Translations under genes and position numbers: made by a program
Shown: one piece after another, positions 44,162 through 54,234 of the stretch
Layout: every line of letters begins with the position of its first letter
How positions within the stretch are numbered: position 1 is the stretch's first letter
NCBI GenBank assembly: GCA_020740775.1
Contig: JAHEWK010000009.1
Location: 1,364,001-1,428,000, forward strand
Length of the DNA stretch: 64,000 bases
Direction of reading: 5' to 3'
Source: Ilyonectria destructans
Taxonomy: Eukaryota > Ascomycota > Sordariomycetes > Hypocreales > Nectriaceae
The notes under the pieces: generated by a model
The model's input: the letters and a program-made list of their open reading frames with translations, nothing else
Told to the model about the DNA's origin: nothing
Database searches by the model: none

Positions 44162-45204
44162 CAAAGGAATATGGATGGATGGATTTTATTTCGCCCGGGG
44201 GGACACACCCCAGAGGGCCTTTGCGCTAAGCTATTTTCGTTTCGTACGGTTCTTCCATAATCACCCGAAGCCCCACAATTTCACTTTACTGACTGTTCCA
44301 ATCTGATGTATATGCAGTGACAGGCCTGCTTGAAGGCCAATTTCTCCAAGTGTTCAGCATCCTATCCTCAGCAGCTGAAGCACGGTCTGCCAAAATGAGA
44401 CTGTATGATGTTAGTAGGATTCAATCTGAATAGTTAGTGTGCCTGAGGCTTCTGGTCCATGTCAAGCCTCCCCGTTGCAATGGCAAATTTGATCGTCGCC
44501 CGTACTGCCCGCATGTCTGGCGCCCATTTGTCACCGTCAGACGCCGCCTTTCCTCCCAGGAAGTATGATAGGTTTCCCATCTTTGTCTGTGAGCATCGCA
44601 GCATGCCTTCTCGTTGCGCGGTCCATTTTGTGCAGCGGAATAGGAAGTGTTCCACTGTCTCTGATGCTTGCCCGCATTCGCAAGTGTCCGATTCCATTGC
44701 TCCTATCTTGCACAGAAAGCTGTTAAGTCTCGCCATTCCGGTGCGGAGCTGCGACAGTACGTCTGCTTCCTTCCTCTTCAGCGGGTCATATAGAGTACGG
44801 GTATGCTTGCTTGGCAGTGCCGTGTCTATCTGCTTCGAGTATTTCCCGACTCTTTCTGGTAGTGTTCTTGTTTGCCGCTGCTTGGTTATCGCTAGTCTTA
44901 TCCTTGTGGATCTTGCTAGATGTGGTGGCACGTCTGGTCTGCATTCTCCTTCTGTGGCCTTCCGCGCTGCTGCTTTGGCTTTTGTTCCCAGCGCGAAATC
45001 CTCTTCTCCTGCTGGAACCCACAACATCCGGAGAGAGTGGCCCTCGTCTTCGAGACGCTTGATATGGTCGTATATTTGCCGTATGATCTGTTGGCCGGAT
45101 TGTTGTCGTGGCCGCCGTATGACTTCTAGTGCGGAGCGGCTGCTCGTCATGACAGTCATATCCCGCCGGCAGAGTCCAGACGGCATACATCTCAAAGGAA
45201 TATG
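44162..45204 (-). mobile_element. LINE-type retrotransposon, 5'-truncated (copy 2), with 12-bp target duplication
   Basis: The inserted DNA is about 44174-45192. CAAAGGAATATG flanks it exactly at 44162-44173 and 45193-45204. On the minus strand it encodes the C-terminal part of a non-LTR reverse-transcriptase polyprotein: RNase H remains with RPRQQSGQQIIRQIYDHIKRLE and LWVPAGEEDFA, then the zinc-knuckle-like CECGQASETVEHFLFRC (stop at 44434). The 3' part to 44174 is the 3' untranslated end with AATAAAATCC and CCAT repeats, shared with copy 1. The first codons of the open frame come from flanking DNA. It sits between the RidA and aldolase genes. Confidence 0.9.
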
Positions 45205-45239
45205 CCACCCAGTGCAGTCCGCGAGACTAAAATGGCAGC

Positions 45240-45251
45240 TAAATTTGGTCA
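45240..45251 (-). promoter_or_regulatory. Motif-like TGACCAAATTTA upstream of the aldolase
   Basis: On the minus strand, TGACCAAATTTA differs from the cluster motif by one inserted base and lies about 600 bp before the aldolase start, just outside the LINE. The rest of 45205-45846 has no gene. Confidence 0.35.
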
Positions 45252-45846
45252 GAAATCTGACTGGCGGCCCGGCAACTGCGAAACAAGTGTTAATTCAGAG
45301 TTCAGATACTCCGTATCATTCAGGCCATTTTAGTAGTGGCGAGAAAGGCTAGAATCTTTCTTTCCTTGCCTAGCGGCGCAATTGCTGCCCTGAAGAGGAA
45401 TAGCCTGCATTGCCTTTCCACATCAGGTTGTTAAAGCCGCGATAGCCCAACATGAGACGGCTCCGAGATCCACGTTGCCACCCCAAGCCCCCATATTCAC
45501 CGCCTCTCAGTGCCCTCCTGTCTGATTGGTAATAATCAAGGCGTAGTAAAAGGGGCGCTTATGCGTGTCACTCTGCGGCACCGCATATTGTCCCACTACT
45601 GACGTGTCCAAGGGCGTAGCTAACGACGTTCCTTACGAATTTAGAACTTTATGGAACCACCCTTTTCTTCTCAAAGTTCTAGAACGCTAGAAAAAAAAAA
45701 CTAAGCCCCTTAACCTCGGTTATGACCTGTGATAAGTATCAGATAGCATATCCTCTAATTATTACAGCCTGTGCTCAGCCGACTCACAGCCACTTATCCC
45801 GCTTCTCAGCCTATCAAAAATCGTCTCTCATCTTACCAATTTCAAC

Positions 45847-46869
45847 ATGCCTCCAAGCAGCTTCCTAGACGACTACAGCGAAGGCGCGCACCCACAAATT
45901 CTCGAGAAACTGCTTGAGACAAATTTGTCACAGCAGAAACCCTACGGAGACGACGAGTACTCCGAAAAGGCCAAAGAATGCCTGCGAGAGAAATTGGAGT
46001 CTCCTGATGCCGCAATTTATTTCGTTGCGAGCGGCACTCTCGCCAACATTATTTCCATCGCAAACTGCTTGCGTCCGCACGAGGCCGTCATCTCGGCGAG
46101 CACTGGGCACATCTTGGTCCGAGAGACCGGCGCAATCGAGGCGATAGGACACAAAATCATCGTCGTCAACCAAGAAAACGGAAAGTTGACACCCGAAAGC
46201 ATACAAGATGCCCTGAACAAGAATGCACACTACCCTCACATGGCGAAGCCTCGGCTGGTGTACATCTCCAATGCTACGGAAGTGGGCACTCTCTACACCA
46301 AGGATGAACTGACTGCAATCTCCGACCTTTGTCGGAAACGTGGTCTCCTTCTCTTCCTTGACGGCGCTCGTCTTGGAGCTGCCCTGTCAGCGGCGAAGAA
46401 TGACCTCACACTACCAGACCTGGTTCGCTTGACAGACGTCTTTTGGATTGGCGGTACGAAGGTGGGCATGCTTCTCGGCGAAGCGATTGTTATCAACAAC
46501 AAATCTCTCGCAGAAGACTTTGCGTTCCACATTAAGCAACGGGGAGGCCTCCTCGCTAAGGGCCGAATTCTCGGTGTCCAGTTCCTGGAGATGTTCCGTT
46601 CCACCCTCTACTTTGACCTGGCCAAGCACGCCAACGAAATGGCACAGCTCTTGTCCTCTGGACTTGCGGAGGCGGGACACAAGTTGGAGGCTGAAACGGA
46701 AACCAATCAGGTGTTTGCTATTCTGCCAAATGCCTTGATTGCGAAGCTTCAGAATGAGTTTCAGTTCTATGTCTGGGAAAAGGTTCCCGACGATAAGGCC
46801 GTGGTTCGATTGGTCACTTCATGGGCAACAAGCAAAGAGCAGGTCGCCGCATTCATTAAAAAGTTGTAA
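45847..46869 (+). CDS. Threonine-aldolase-type PLP lyase (beta-eliminating lyase family)
   Basis: This is an intronless gene of 340 residues. Blocks of the low-specificity threonine aldolase family are complete: SEGAHPQILEKL, YFVASGTLANII, LLFLDGARLGAAL with the PLP Asp at 172, and WIGGTKVGMLLGEAI with the Schiff-base Lys at 205. Such enzymes split beta-hydroxy amino acids into glycine and an aldehyde, or eliminate beta-substituents. The start MPPSSFLDDYSEG is well placed. Near its 5' end (codons 24-28) the coding sequence contains AGACAAATTTGTCA at 45917-45930, which matches the cluster palindrome except for its first base. Together with RidA and two further PLP enzymes it suggests amino-acid or amino-compound chemistry. 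Confidence 0.92.
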   Translation: MPPSSFLDDYSEGAHPQILEKLLETNLSQQKPYGDDEYSEKAKECLREKLESPDAAIYFVASGTLANIISIANCLRPHEAVISASTGHILVRETGAIEAIGHKIIVVNQENGKLTPESIQDALNKNAHYPHMAKPRLVYISNATEVGTLYTKDELTAISDLCRKRGLLLFLDGARLGAALSAAKNDLTLPDLVRLTDVFWIGGTKVGMLLGEAIVINNKSLAEDFAFHIKQRGGLLAKGRILGVQFLEMFRSTLYFDLAKHANEMAQLLSSGLAEAGHKLEAETETNQVFAILPNALIAKLQNEFQFYVWEKVPDDKAVVRLVTSWATSKEQVAAFIKKL

Positions 46870-46997
46870 GGCTAGGTTGTCGCGTAGGATTATTATAGTG
46901 ATTTGAAATAGATATATACAAATAAATACCCATAACTATTCGAAATTTTATAGAAATCCAGAATAACAGACTTGAATGTGCGTAAAGGGAGCATGGA

Positions 46998-48046
46998 CTA
47001 GTCATCGTCTGTATCTGGTCTTGGATGCCCTCCGGACATGTCTATCAATCTCGATCCATTGCCCTTACTCCAAACCGCTGGTTCCATAGCAAGGTCGCTC
47101 GATTCAGGATGAAAGATGCTGGTCAGTATGCGTCCGACTGAAATCTGCTTGAGATTTTGTTCATCCCACCCAAGCTAGCGTTGCCGAATACAACTGATAG
47201 AACGACAACAACGAAAACGAGACCGATGAGTAAAACAACAATGAATGCCGGAATGGCAAACGGCCAGTGGTACTTTACCCTGTGGACAGTCGGGTGTATG
47301 TTGATGGTCGCTGCTTGGTCCGGCTCCATGTTGCGGGACCCAAGAACACCCTTGGACCCAACAAGAGCCGATGCAGCAATGTCAGTCCACAGGAATTGAA
47401 CGATCTTGGGCATCGTTGTTGCCGATTTCGAAAGTTCTTTCCACCGCATCCAAAGACTCATACTGCCCCCAGCCGTGTAGTCTATGCCTGTCCAAATTGA
47501 GCCTGCGTTCAAGCGTATGGTTTTATACGCAGCGACGGGCAAGATTGCTCCAGGGAGGTTCGTGACCGGTAATGTGGGAGCTAGAGTTTGACTCGCCAAC
47601 TGAGGCAGATATAAAGACGGAGCTCGAATTGTGCTGATGTTTTGGAAATCCTCAAACGCTGGATCGACGAGACCCCAGATGGGTTCGAATTGCTCAAGGG
47701 TGAAGGACGAAACTTCTATACCCCACAAGGGCATTTCACTCTCGTCTTTATATCTCTTCTCTTGCAAATCCTTGATAACCAAGCCTTGGAGATTATCGCT
47801 GGTGCCATTGTGGAAGAAATGGACTGTCTTGATGGTGGCCTTGACAGCTGATGCGCATGAATAAACTGGCGTGGACCATTTGCTACCGTCATCAAAGATA
47901 TTTGCAGGACCGCCGTCGACCCGTGTAGGAACTCCTTGTATGAGTTGACACGTAACGTAGGTGTTGTTCAGTCTGGTGGTGGTATCCGGCCACTTGTGTG
48001 TTGCATTAAAGGTCCAACCCTCACACAAGTCCTCTAATTCAGAGAG
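46998..48046 (-). pseudogene. Fungal membrane-protein relic, 5'-truncated and frameshifted
   Basis: From about 48046 the minus strand encodes the C-terminal half of a large uncharacterised fungal membrane protein: CEGWTFNATHKWPDTTTRLN, a variable ectodomain, and a single membrane helix (FAIPAFIVVLLIGLVFVVVVLSVVFG). Near 47155-47158, in a T4 run (A4 on the coding strand), the reading frame changes by one base; with one base restored the coding would go on as LKQISVGRILTSIFHPESSDLAMEP to a stop at 46998-47000. The 5' half, which in relatives holds further membrane segments, is missing where the AT-rich block begins. Confidence 0.7.
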
Positions 48047-48370
48047 AGTCAGTAACTAATCTAACTTCTATCTACTCCCTTAAGATAAGCAAATTACCAG
48101 TATAAAGCTAAAAAATATATATAATTTATTTACAATTTAAATATTTTCTATTTAATATTACTATAATAACTAAATATTAAGCTTTTTAATTTAAAAAATT
48201 TAAAATCTATATAAATATATAAACGGCTAGTTAGCTTAAAAAGCTATAAAAAAATCCTTTTATATCTTTTATATTAAAAACCTATTATATCTACTTTAAT
48301 AATAAAAACTTTAATTAACTTTATTAACTCTATAAGCTTAATAGTAATTAATTATACTATTTAATATCTA
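48047..48370. repeat. AT-rich, RIP-like block
   Basis: TA-rich, non-coding sequence with many TTTAATA words begins exactly where the upstream half of the membrane-protein relic should be. It resembles the blocks at 10900-12000 and 13140-13560. Confidence 0.65.
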
Positions 48371-48948
48371 ATTTTAATGCTTGCACGTGTTGTGCGAGAG
48401 CGACTGGGATGCGTCACCAGGGCGTGAATGAGAAGCCCGACAGAGGCCGACGCAAGCAGGGGCTTTGAGTATCAACTTTAGCAAATACTTCTGACGCAAT
48501 CGGGTTTCCGGAAAGGCATCAAAGAAAAGGCGCGAGATTGATTGTAGGGCGTGGGAAAGGCGCGCCTTGTTCATCGGCGTGGTGTTCCAGAGTGTCTCGG
48601 CGATTTGCATTTTGCCGAACCCTACCAACATAACTTGACGATTGCTGCGACTAACCATACCCGGGAAACTGTGGGCTCATGATGAATTTCCTAACATCAA
48701 TATAATTATCCGTCATTTTGAGCATCGTCAAGTGACCGGCGCGTCACGCCGTAGCGATTCGTCTACATTTCCGATGCCTGTCGATGCGGCGCTTCTTTCC
48801 GAGTCAGCCTCCATCATTGGCTCAAATTACCGAAGGTGGGTTTCCGACACCTATTATTCTCAAGCAGTTTGTCGCGGCGGCTGGACCTAATTACCGAGAA
48901 GGTGCTGGGAGTGTTATTCCTTGGCGACAGGATGAGTAGATAAACTGA
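48371..48948. other. Intergenic, promoter of the arrestin-like gene
   Basis: A 94-codon minus-strand frame (48658-48374) is open but not recognised. No other feature is supported. Confidence 0.4.
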
Positions 48949-50383
48949 ATGGGATCCTTTACGCTCAATCGTCCTTATTACAATCCATCACCTTGTCTGC
49001 ACACAATGTCGCCATCATTGGGATCTCGCAGTGAGCCTGAATCGACCATCGAGATTAAAATCGATCATCATTTCAACTCCAAGGTGTATACTTGCGGCTC
49101 GGCCATTGCGGGTTGCGTTCTCATCACGCCTCAAAAAGACATCCCGTTCGACACTTTCCAAATAATCTTCTCCGGAACAGCTAACACGAGCATCGACTTC
49201 CTTCAGCGCAGCGCACCACCCACGTCACAGCACACTTTCCTACAGCAAAAGTCTCAAATATGGAGAGGCCATCTTCCCGAATCTCGCATTTTTGAAGCTG
49301 GGCAGAGTTACAGCGTGCCATTCGCATTCATCGTCCCCTTTGAACTTGACCCCCGGGTGTGCCATGACCACTGCAGGGCGACAGTTCAGCCGCAACACCT
49401 GCGACTCCCTCCTTCAATGGGTGGCTGGGAGGCGCATGATCACTCTCCCGACATCTCAAAGATCGACTATTCTATCAAAGCCAAGATCTTCCCGAAGAAA
49501 GGAAAGCCAATGGAAAGCCTTTGTTTTCTTCGAGTACTGCCATTGTTTCCCGAAGAGCCTCCCATCCCTCTTCACCTCGCTCCCGACAACGATAGATATC
49601 GCTTGACGCAGGCCAAAATGATTCGACCAAGTCTATTTTCATCCAAGATCGGCAATCTCAGAGTTTCAGCTACTCAACCAAGCCCAATCATTCTTTCGGC
49701 CGATGCCTTGAGCACATCAGCATCCACTATTAATCTCAACCTTGAATTCACACCGACATTGATCGGGGGCATCCCTCCCAGCATTCATTCCATTACAGCT
49801 AAAATCTATTCTACCACATTCTTTTCTCTAACTCATATAAACTACCAGCCTGACTTTGGGACCTTGGCCGAGAGCCGAATCTGTCCGATAACGCCCTACA
49901 CGACAGGCTATAAGATTTCCACTGACCAATTAGGAAAACCAGTTTGGGAACAACAACATTTATCTAGAAAGTCCTTCCTTGACCCTGAAGATCTCTCTTT
50001 AGACCAACCTGTGGCTGCGGGATGCCTCGGTACTAGGAGCGATGCTCGCAGTCCATCCAAACACACTGCCACCATGGCTATCCCGTTCAAACTCCCTACC
50101 TCGACCAAACTCATGTTCCTTCCGACCTTCCATTCCTGCATCATCTCTCGAACCTATGCTATCAATTTGAAATTGTCGACGGGGCCCTCCGGCACGGCTC
50201 TTTCCTTGGAAATCCCGCTCCAAATTGGGGTTGATGACGCCACCAACTCGTCGATGACAGGATTACCAGTCTACGTGAGTACTTGAGGCTGCAACCCAGA
50301 CCTTACACTAACCCTGTTTTCACCAGACACCAGATCAAATTCAAGACGATGGGATGCCGCCACCGTACGAGAGTGCCGGCTGA
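48949..50383 (+). CDS. Arrestin-like adaptor with C-terminal PPxY motif
   Basis: Exons 48949-50274 and 50327-50383 give 460 residues; an internal ATG at 49006 would shorten it by 19. The N-terminal domain starts at STIEIKIDHHFNSKVYTCGSAIAGCVLI, the usual arrestin-N beta sandwich, and the second half (LEFTPTLIGGIPPSIHSITAKIY) is the arrestin-C sandwich. The 52-nt intron is GTGAGT to CACCAG with a CTAAC branch site. The last exon has 19 codons and encodes DGMPPPYESAG, a PPxY motif that binds WW domains of Rsp5/NEDD4-type ubiquitin ligases. Fungal arrestin-related proteins direct such ligases to plasma-membrane transporters for endocytosis. Missing the last exon would hide the functional motif. 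Confidence 0.85.
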
Positions 50384-50637
50384 GTTACTGCAACTGAATC
50401 ACCATAGTAACACTTGTTACCCGTTAGTTTCCTTCTGTCGCCGACCGGGCCCAAGCCATCCGGGTTGACATTTCCCGATTTGGCTCGCCGGATGGATCGC
50501 TGGTATCCATGCTTTCATTGGCCTACTGCTCTTCACGGCCCGGTTTTATTTCCTCGTGGCACTGTTAAGCGATCGATGAGGAGGTCTCCGATTCATTCTC
50601 AAAGTATCTCAAGTATCACTCCAACGCTGTTGTCACC

Positions 50638-52284
50638 ATGTCATCTTTCGATACATCAATCGTGCAGTCGGAAAGGCTGTTTCCGAGAACAAAGCCAACC
50701 TCGGAGCGGGCGACAGCCCTCTCACTGTTGGACGCCACCACGGCCAACTTTGCGCTCACCAACGCCATTTGGCTGTTTGAGCGCCCTGACCTTGCCGATG
50801 ACGAGGACTTCAACCTGGAGGACTACTTTCGCCAGTCGCTCCGGGTTACCCTCGATGCCTATCCTCAATGGTGTGGTCGTCTAAAGGCCATAACCACAAT
50901 CGACGGTCCTGTTCAAGACGAAGCGAAGCACTTCCCTCCTCATGCCCAACGCTACGGCCGTGTCTATGTTCATTACGGAACCTCTCAGGATCAAGGAGTC
51001 GAGTTTATCACTGCAAAGAGCTCCGCCACCCTCGATGTACTCTATCCAGCTTCGCGCACAACGGAGCAGCCACTATGGGACCGCCAGAGAGTTCCGCTCA
51101 AAGACTTTGTCCCATCGACGCCTATTGCCAGCGCTCTCAAACCAAATGAGCCCAACGATGCAGGAGTCTGTGAACCTCTCATGGCCATTCAGATCACACA
51201 GTTGACGTGTGGAGGATTTATTCTCGCAGCCAAGATCGCGCATCCCCTGGCAGATATTTCGAGTCTGATTTGCTTTGTCAAAGACTGGGCTCGAGTCAGT
51301 TGCCTGACTCTTGCTGGAGAGCCTGAGCATGTCTTGAGTCCAACGTTTGATCCGGCTCGATTGGACACTTTAGCAGCGGGCGATATCAACGCCGACGAGC
51401 CGGAGCCCGCCATTGTTCAGCAAACGGAAGACTTGCCCTTACACCGATACGACTGGTGGGCTCCATCTCCAGATGCCCCTTGGCCGACTAACATCCCCGA
51501 CGTGTTCCAAGCTGATGACCTTGCACCGGCCGGTAAAGTAATGCCCTGGTCGGACTGGGATGTCAGTGCCCCCGTTTCCAACTACATTGTACACTTGGAT
51601 CGCGACCAAGTTGAGTTTCTTCACAACCAGGCCAGCGAAGGCGGTTCTTATAAGTGCAGTCAACATGATGCTGTGGTGGCTCATATCTGGTCGTGCATCA
51701 TCCGAGCTCGCAACTTAGAAGAGGACACCGGTCCAGTTCACTGTGACCTCGTGTACGGCGTGCGGCCAACATTGCAACTTGGCGACACCTTCGTGGGTTC
51801 TCCGGTTCTCATGATCAATGTTGAGATGTCGGGTGCGGAGGTGGCAGCCACCACAGAGTCAGGCGAAAATGAGAAAACCACAGTGCTGCAACCCGTTGCT
51901 CACCGTGTACGCGAGACAATTCGCAAAGTCGGTCAGTCAGCGCATTTGGCTGCACATTTGCACAGGTTGGCGTACGAAAAGTCCCCTCAGCGACTATGGC
52001 AGGCGTTCCTAGGTCGGCGTCATATCCTTGTAACCAGCTGGGCACGCGCCGGCATATATGAAGTTGATTTCGGTTTGGGTTCCGGGATTCGTTATGCAGA
52101 TGGCGTGATTCCGGACATGGACGGGGATATTCTCATCAAGGAGGCGCCTCCATCCAAGGACACCGCATCTGGCTCATCGCAGTCCTGGACAGAAAACGGG
52201 GTCGATGTCTCAGTTTACATTTGTGAGGGGGACATGCAAAGATTGATACGAGATCCCTTGCTGCTTCCAAGATGTCACAGTTAG
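50638..52284 (+). CDS. BAHD-type acyltransferase (fungal transferase family)
   Basis: This is an intronless gene of 548 residues. The catalytic HxxxD motif appears as HPLAD (about residue 202) inside GFILAAKIAHPLADISSLICF, and the structural DFGxG-type motif as VDFGLGSGIRYAD near the C-terminus. YKCSQHDAVVAHIW lies between the two. This is the fungal transferase family (PF02458) that moves acyl groups from CoA to alcohols or amines, found in secondary-metabolite clusters, for example trichothecene 3-O-acetyltransferases. The second residue of the DFGWG consensus is Leu where Trp is usual. Acceptor and donor are unknown, and no other biosynthetic core gene is near. Confidence 0.88.
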   Translation: MSSFDTSIVQSERLFPRTKPTSERATALSLLDATTANFALTNAIWLFERPDLADDEDFNLEDYFRQSLRVTLDAYPQWCGRLKAITTIDGPVQDEAKHFPPHAQRYGRVYVHYGTSQDQGVEFITAKSSATLDVLYPASRTTEQPLWDRQRVPLKDFVPSTPIASALKPNEPNDAGVCEPLMAIQITQLTCGGFILAAKIAHPLADISSLICFVKDWARVSCLTLAGEPEHVLSPTFDPARLDTLAAGDINADEPEPAIVQQTEDLPLHRYDWWAPSPDAPWPTNIPDVFQADDLAPAGKVMPWSDWDVSAPVSNYIVHLDRDQVEFLHNQASEGGSYKCSQHDAVVAHIWSCIIRARNLEEDTGPVHCDLVYGVRPTLQLGDTFVGSPVLMINVEMSGAEVAATTESGENEKTTVLQPVAHRVRETIRKVGQSAHLAAHLHRLAYEKSPQRLWQAFLGRRHILVTSWARAGIYEVDFGLGSGIRYADGVIPDMDGDILIKEAPPSKDTASGSSQSWTENGVDVSVYICEGDMQRLIRDPLLLPRCHS

Positions 52285-53076
52285 ACATGATATATCGATA
52301 AATCAGCTTATAGAGAGTGAGGTTTTACTGGACTCATTTACCTTAAGAGATGATAAAGATTCGCCCTTGGGTTCAGGATCATCGATCCCTCCCGCCAAAT
52401 TCTCTCCTTACACCTTGATGATAATTTTCTATCCTTGCAGACGTCCGTCGGTGGGTATGTGAGAGGGGGGCGAAATATTCTCGTAAAGTTTGCTCCGGCG
52501 TGGACATCCCTTTCTTAAACCCCTCGAACACTGCTGGGGTCGTAAAAGTAACGTTTGGCGTTAAGATGAAGGGCTTGGAATATAACAGCAGTAGGCATTG
52601 GGAAAGCCCTGATGCATTCGATTATTGTGGTTTAAAAAGATATTTTCCAGAATTGGAAGCTGACCTCTACGATAAGAGATGTTCCTCTTATATTATATCG
52701 CCCAGGATAAGGTTATTACACACGGGCAGCAAGGTTATTACTACAGACAGCAAGGTGATTGTCTACAGGCGGACAGGCTGTTGCCTATGGTTAATAAAGC
52801 TAGAGACATAAGGGTAAAAGTAAGGTAAGGGTAAGTGTGGAGCAACCTTACTGTACAAGCCACCGTGTCTTCTAATACTGAGTGTAACGCTACATGTGTG
52901 CCCTTTCATTTGTGACTTCTATATAGCTTTAACCTATCTGATAATATTGAGTAAATCACAAAAGAAAGAAGATACTTCCTAGCGGTATGTCAAAAAAAAA
53001 TAGAGAGATGTAAAGAGTGGAGTTCTGAAAGGTCGAGGTGTAGGAAATATACGAAATAGGCGCACTATTATTCTAT
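52285..53076. other. Intergenic, no gene seen
   Basis: Between two convergent genes. Short near-repeats (GCAAGGTTATTAC, GCAAGGTGATT) at 52720-52765 and a 103-codon open frame (52500-52811) without recognisable features are the only points of note. Confidence 0.4.
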
Positions 53077-54234
53077 TCACTCAATTATAACTGTCTCGCC
53101 GATGTTGCATAGGAAAATCTCCTCATCCCACCTAAGCCCGCGTTTTTCACACGCCTCCTTCCATGCCTTTGGTGGTTCCCGCACATCTTCGTATTGAGCG
53201 CTAAGACCTCCTCTCACAGTACCATAATGCATACCCAGGCTCTTCTTGCTCTTGATATCCATGTGAATCTCTATAGAGTCCTCGGGCGAGCAGTGATCCC
53301 CAGACATAAAAGTTCGCGGAGTGTAGCAACCGATAGGCAAGAGCGCTAAGTCGAATGGACCGTATTTCGCGCCTATCTCCGCAAACACAGGACATCGTGG
53401 TAGTTGGCTTATGTCCTTCCCTGTGGCAATGTCGTCTTCTGTAATAGAGCGGTAGCCTGTGTCCCCAGCGAAGTAGAGCCTTTTGCTTGGTGTTGAGCCG
53501 AGCTCCTCGATAACAAACGAGCACCATAGCATTTTGCAGTCATCCCAAGCGCTTCGTCTACTTGAGTGTTGACTGGGTGTGCATACAAGTTTAAGAGATC
53601 CCACGGCTTCGACGACAACCTCGGCCTCATCCCACCAGTCCATCTCCGTGACATGCTCTTCTCGAATACCACAGCTGACAAACCAGGTCTTGGTGCCCAG
53701 TCCACAAAAGAAATACAGCGGTTGCGTTCGTCGCTTGTCAAAGTAGAGAGTCTTGATCGTATCCAGGTCCAGATGGTCGTAGTGATTGTGGCTTATGCAA
53801 ACAACGTCTACTTCAGGCACATCTTCTAGCCGGCATGGTGGATCTAAGAAGCGTTTTGGCCCGGTAAAACTTGTTGGACCCATTCGTTGGCAAAATACGG
53901 GGTCGATGAGCATTCGGATACCTTGTTTCTGATTCTGGCTAGGTGTTGTCTCAATGAAGAAGCTGGCATGTCCGATCCAGGTGGCTCTGAGGCCATGTTT
54001 TCCTGCACCCCAATCGGGTTTCTGGATTGTAACGAGCTCGCTTCTATCTTCAGGTACTGGCACAAAGTTCCTATCGCGGCCAAATCGCACGCGCAGTATG
54101 CTTTCCAGCGAGTGCTTCTGCCGGAATGACGGCCATGGATTCCTGAACTGAGTGGGAGGGTTGCCGATCCAATGATCTGGTGGATTCAGAGATACGTCTT
54201 TGGGACGCGGCGTTATGGTGATGCGGGTAGGCAT
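53077..54234 (-). CDS. NAPE-PLD-like metallo-beta-lactamase-fold hydrolase
   Basis: This is an intronless gene of 385 residues. The zinc motif HNHYDHLD lies at residues 149-156, with WIGHASFFIE upstream and TPSQHSSRR and YFAGDTGY downstream; MHYGTVRGG supplies a late His ligand. These are the diagnostic blocks of the N-acyl-phosphatidylethanolamine phospholipase D group (mammalian NAPE-PLD, yeast Fmp30). The enzyme would release N-acylethanolamines from membrane phospholipids. All metal ligands are present and the length is usual. The first 50 residues carry no obvious leader. Confidence 0.92.
   Translation of the reverse strand: MPTRITITPRPKDVSLNPPDHWIGNPPTQFRNPWPSFRQKHSLESILRVRFGRDRNFVPVPEDRSELVTIQKPDWGAGKHGLRATWIGHASFFIETTPSQNQKQGIRMLIDPVFCQRMGPTSFTGPKRFLDPPCRLEDVPEVDVVCISHNHYDHLDLDTIKTLYFDKRRTQPLYFFCGLGTKTWFVSCGIREEHVTEMDWWDEAEVVVEAVGSLKLVCTPSQHSSRRSAWDDCKMLWCSFVIEELGSTPSKRLYFAGDTGYRSITEDDIATGKDISQLPRCPVFAEIGAKYGPFDLALLPIGCYTPRTFMSGDHCSPEDSIEIHMDIKSKKSLGMHYGTVRGGLSAQYEDVREPPKAWKEACEKRGLRWDEEIFLCNIGETVIIE

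Noticed and set aside
41465..46869. A loline-type alkaloid cluster because of the LolT-like class V PLP enzyme
   Set aside because: No lolC-, lolD-, lolO- or lolF-like genes are present, and the other enzymes do not fit that pathway.
52500..52811. 103-codon plus-strand frame
   Set aside because: Starts without an ATG context and shows no domain; surrounding short near-repeats suggest non-coding DNA.
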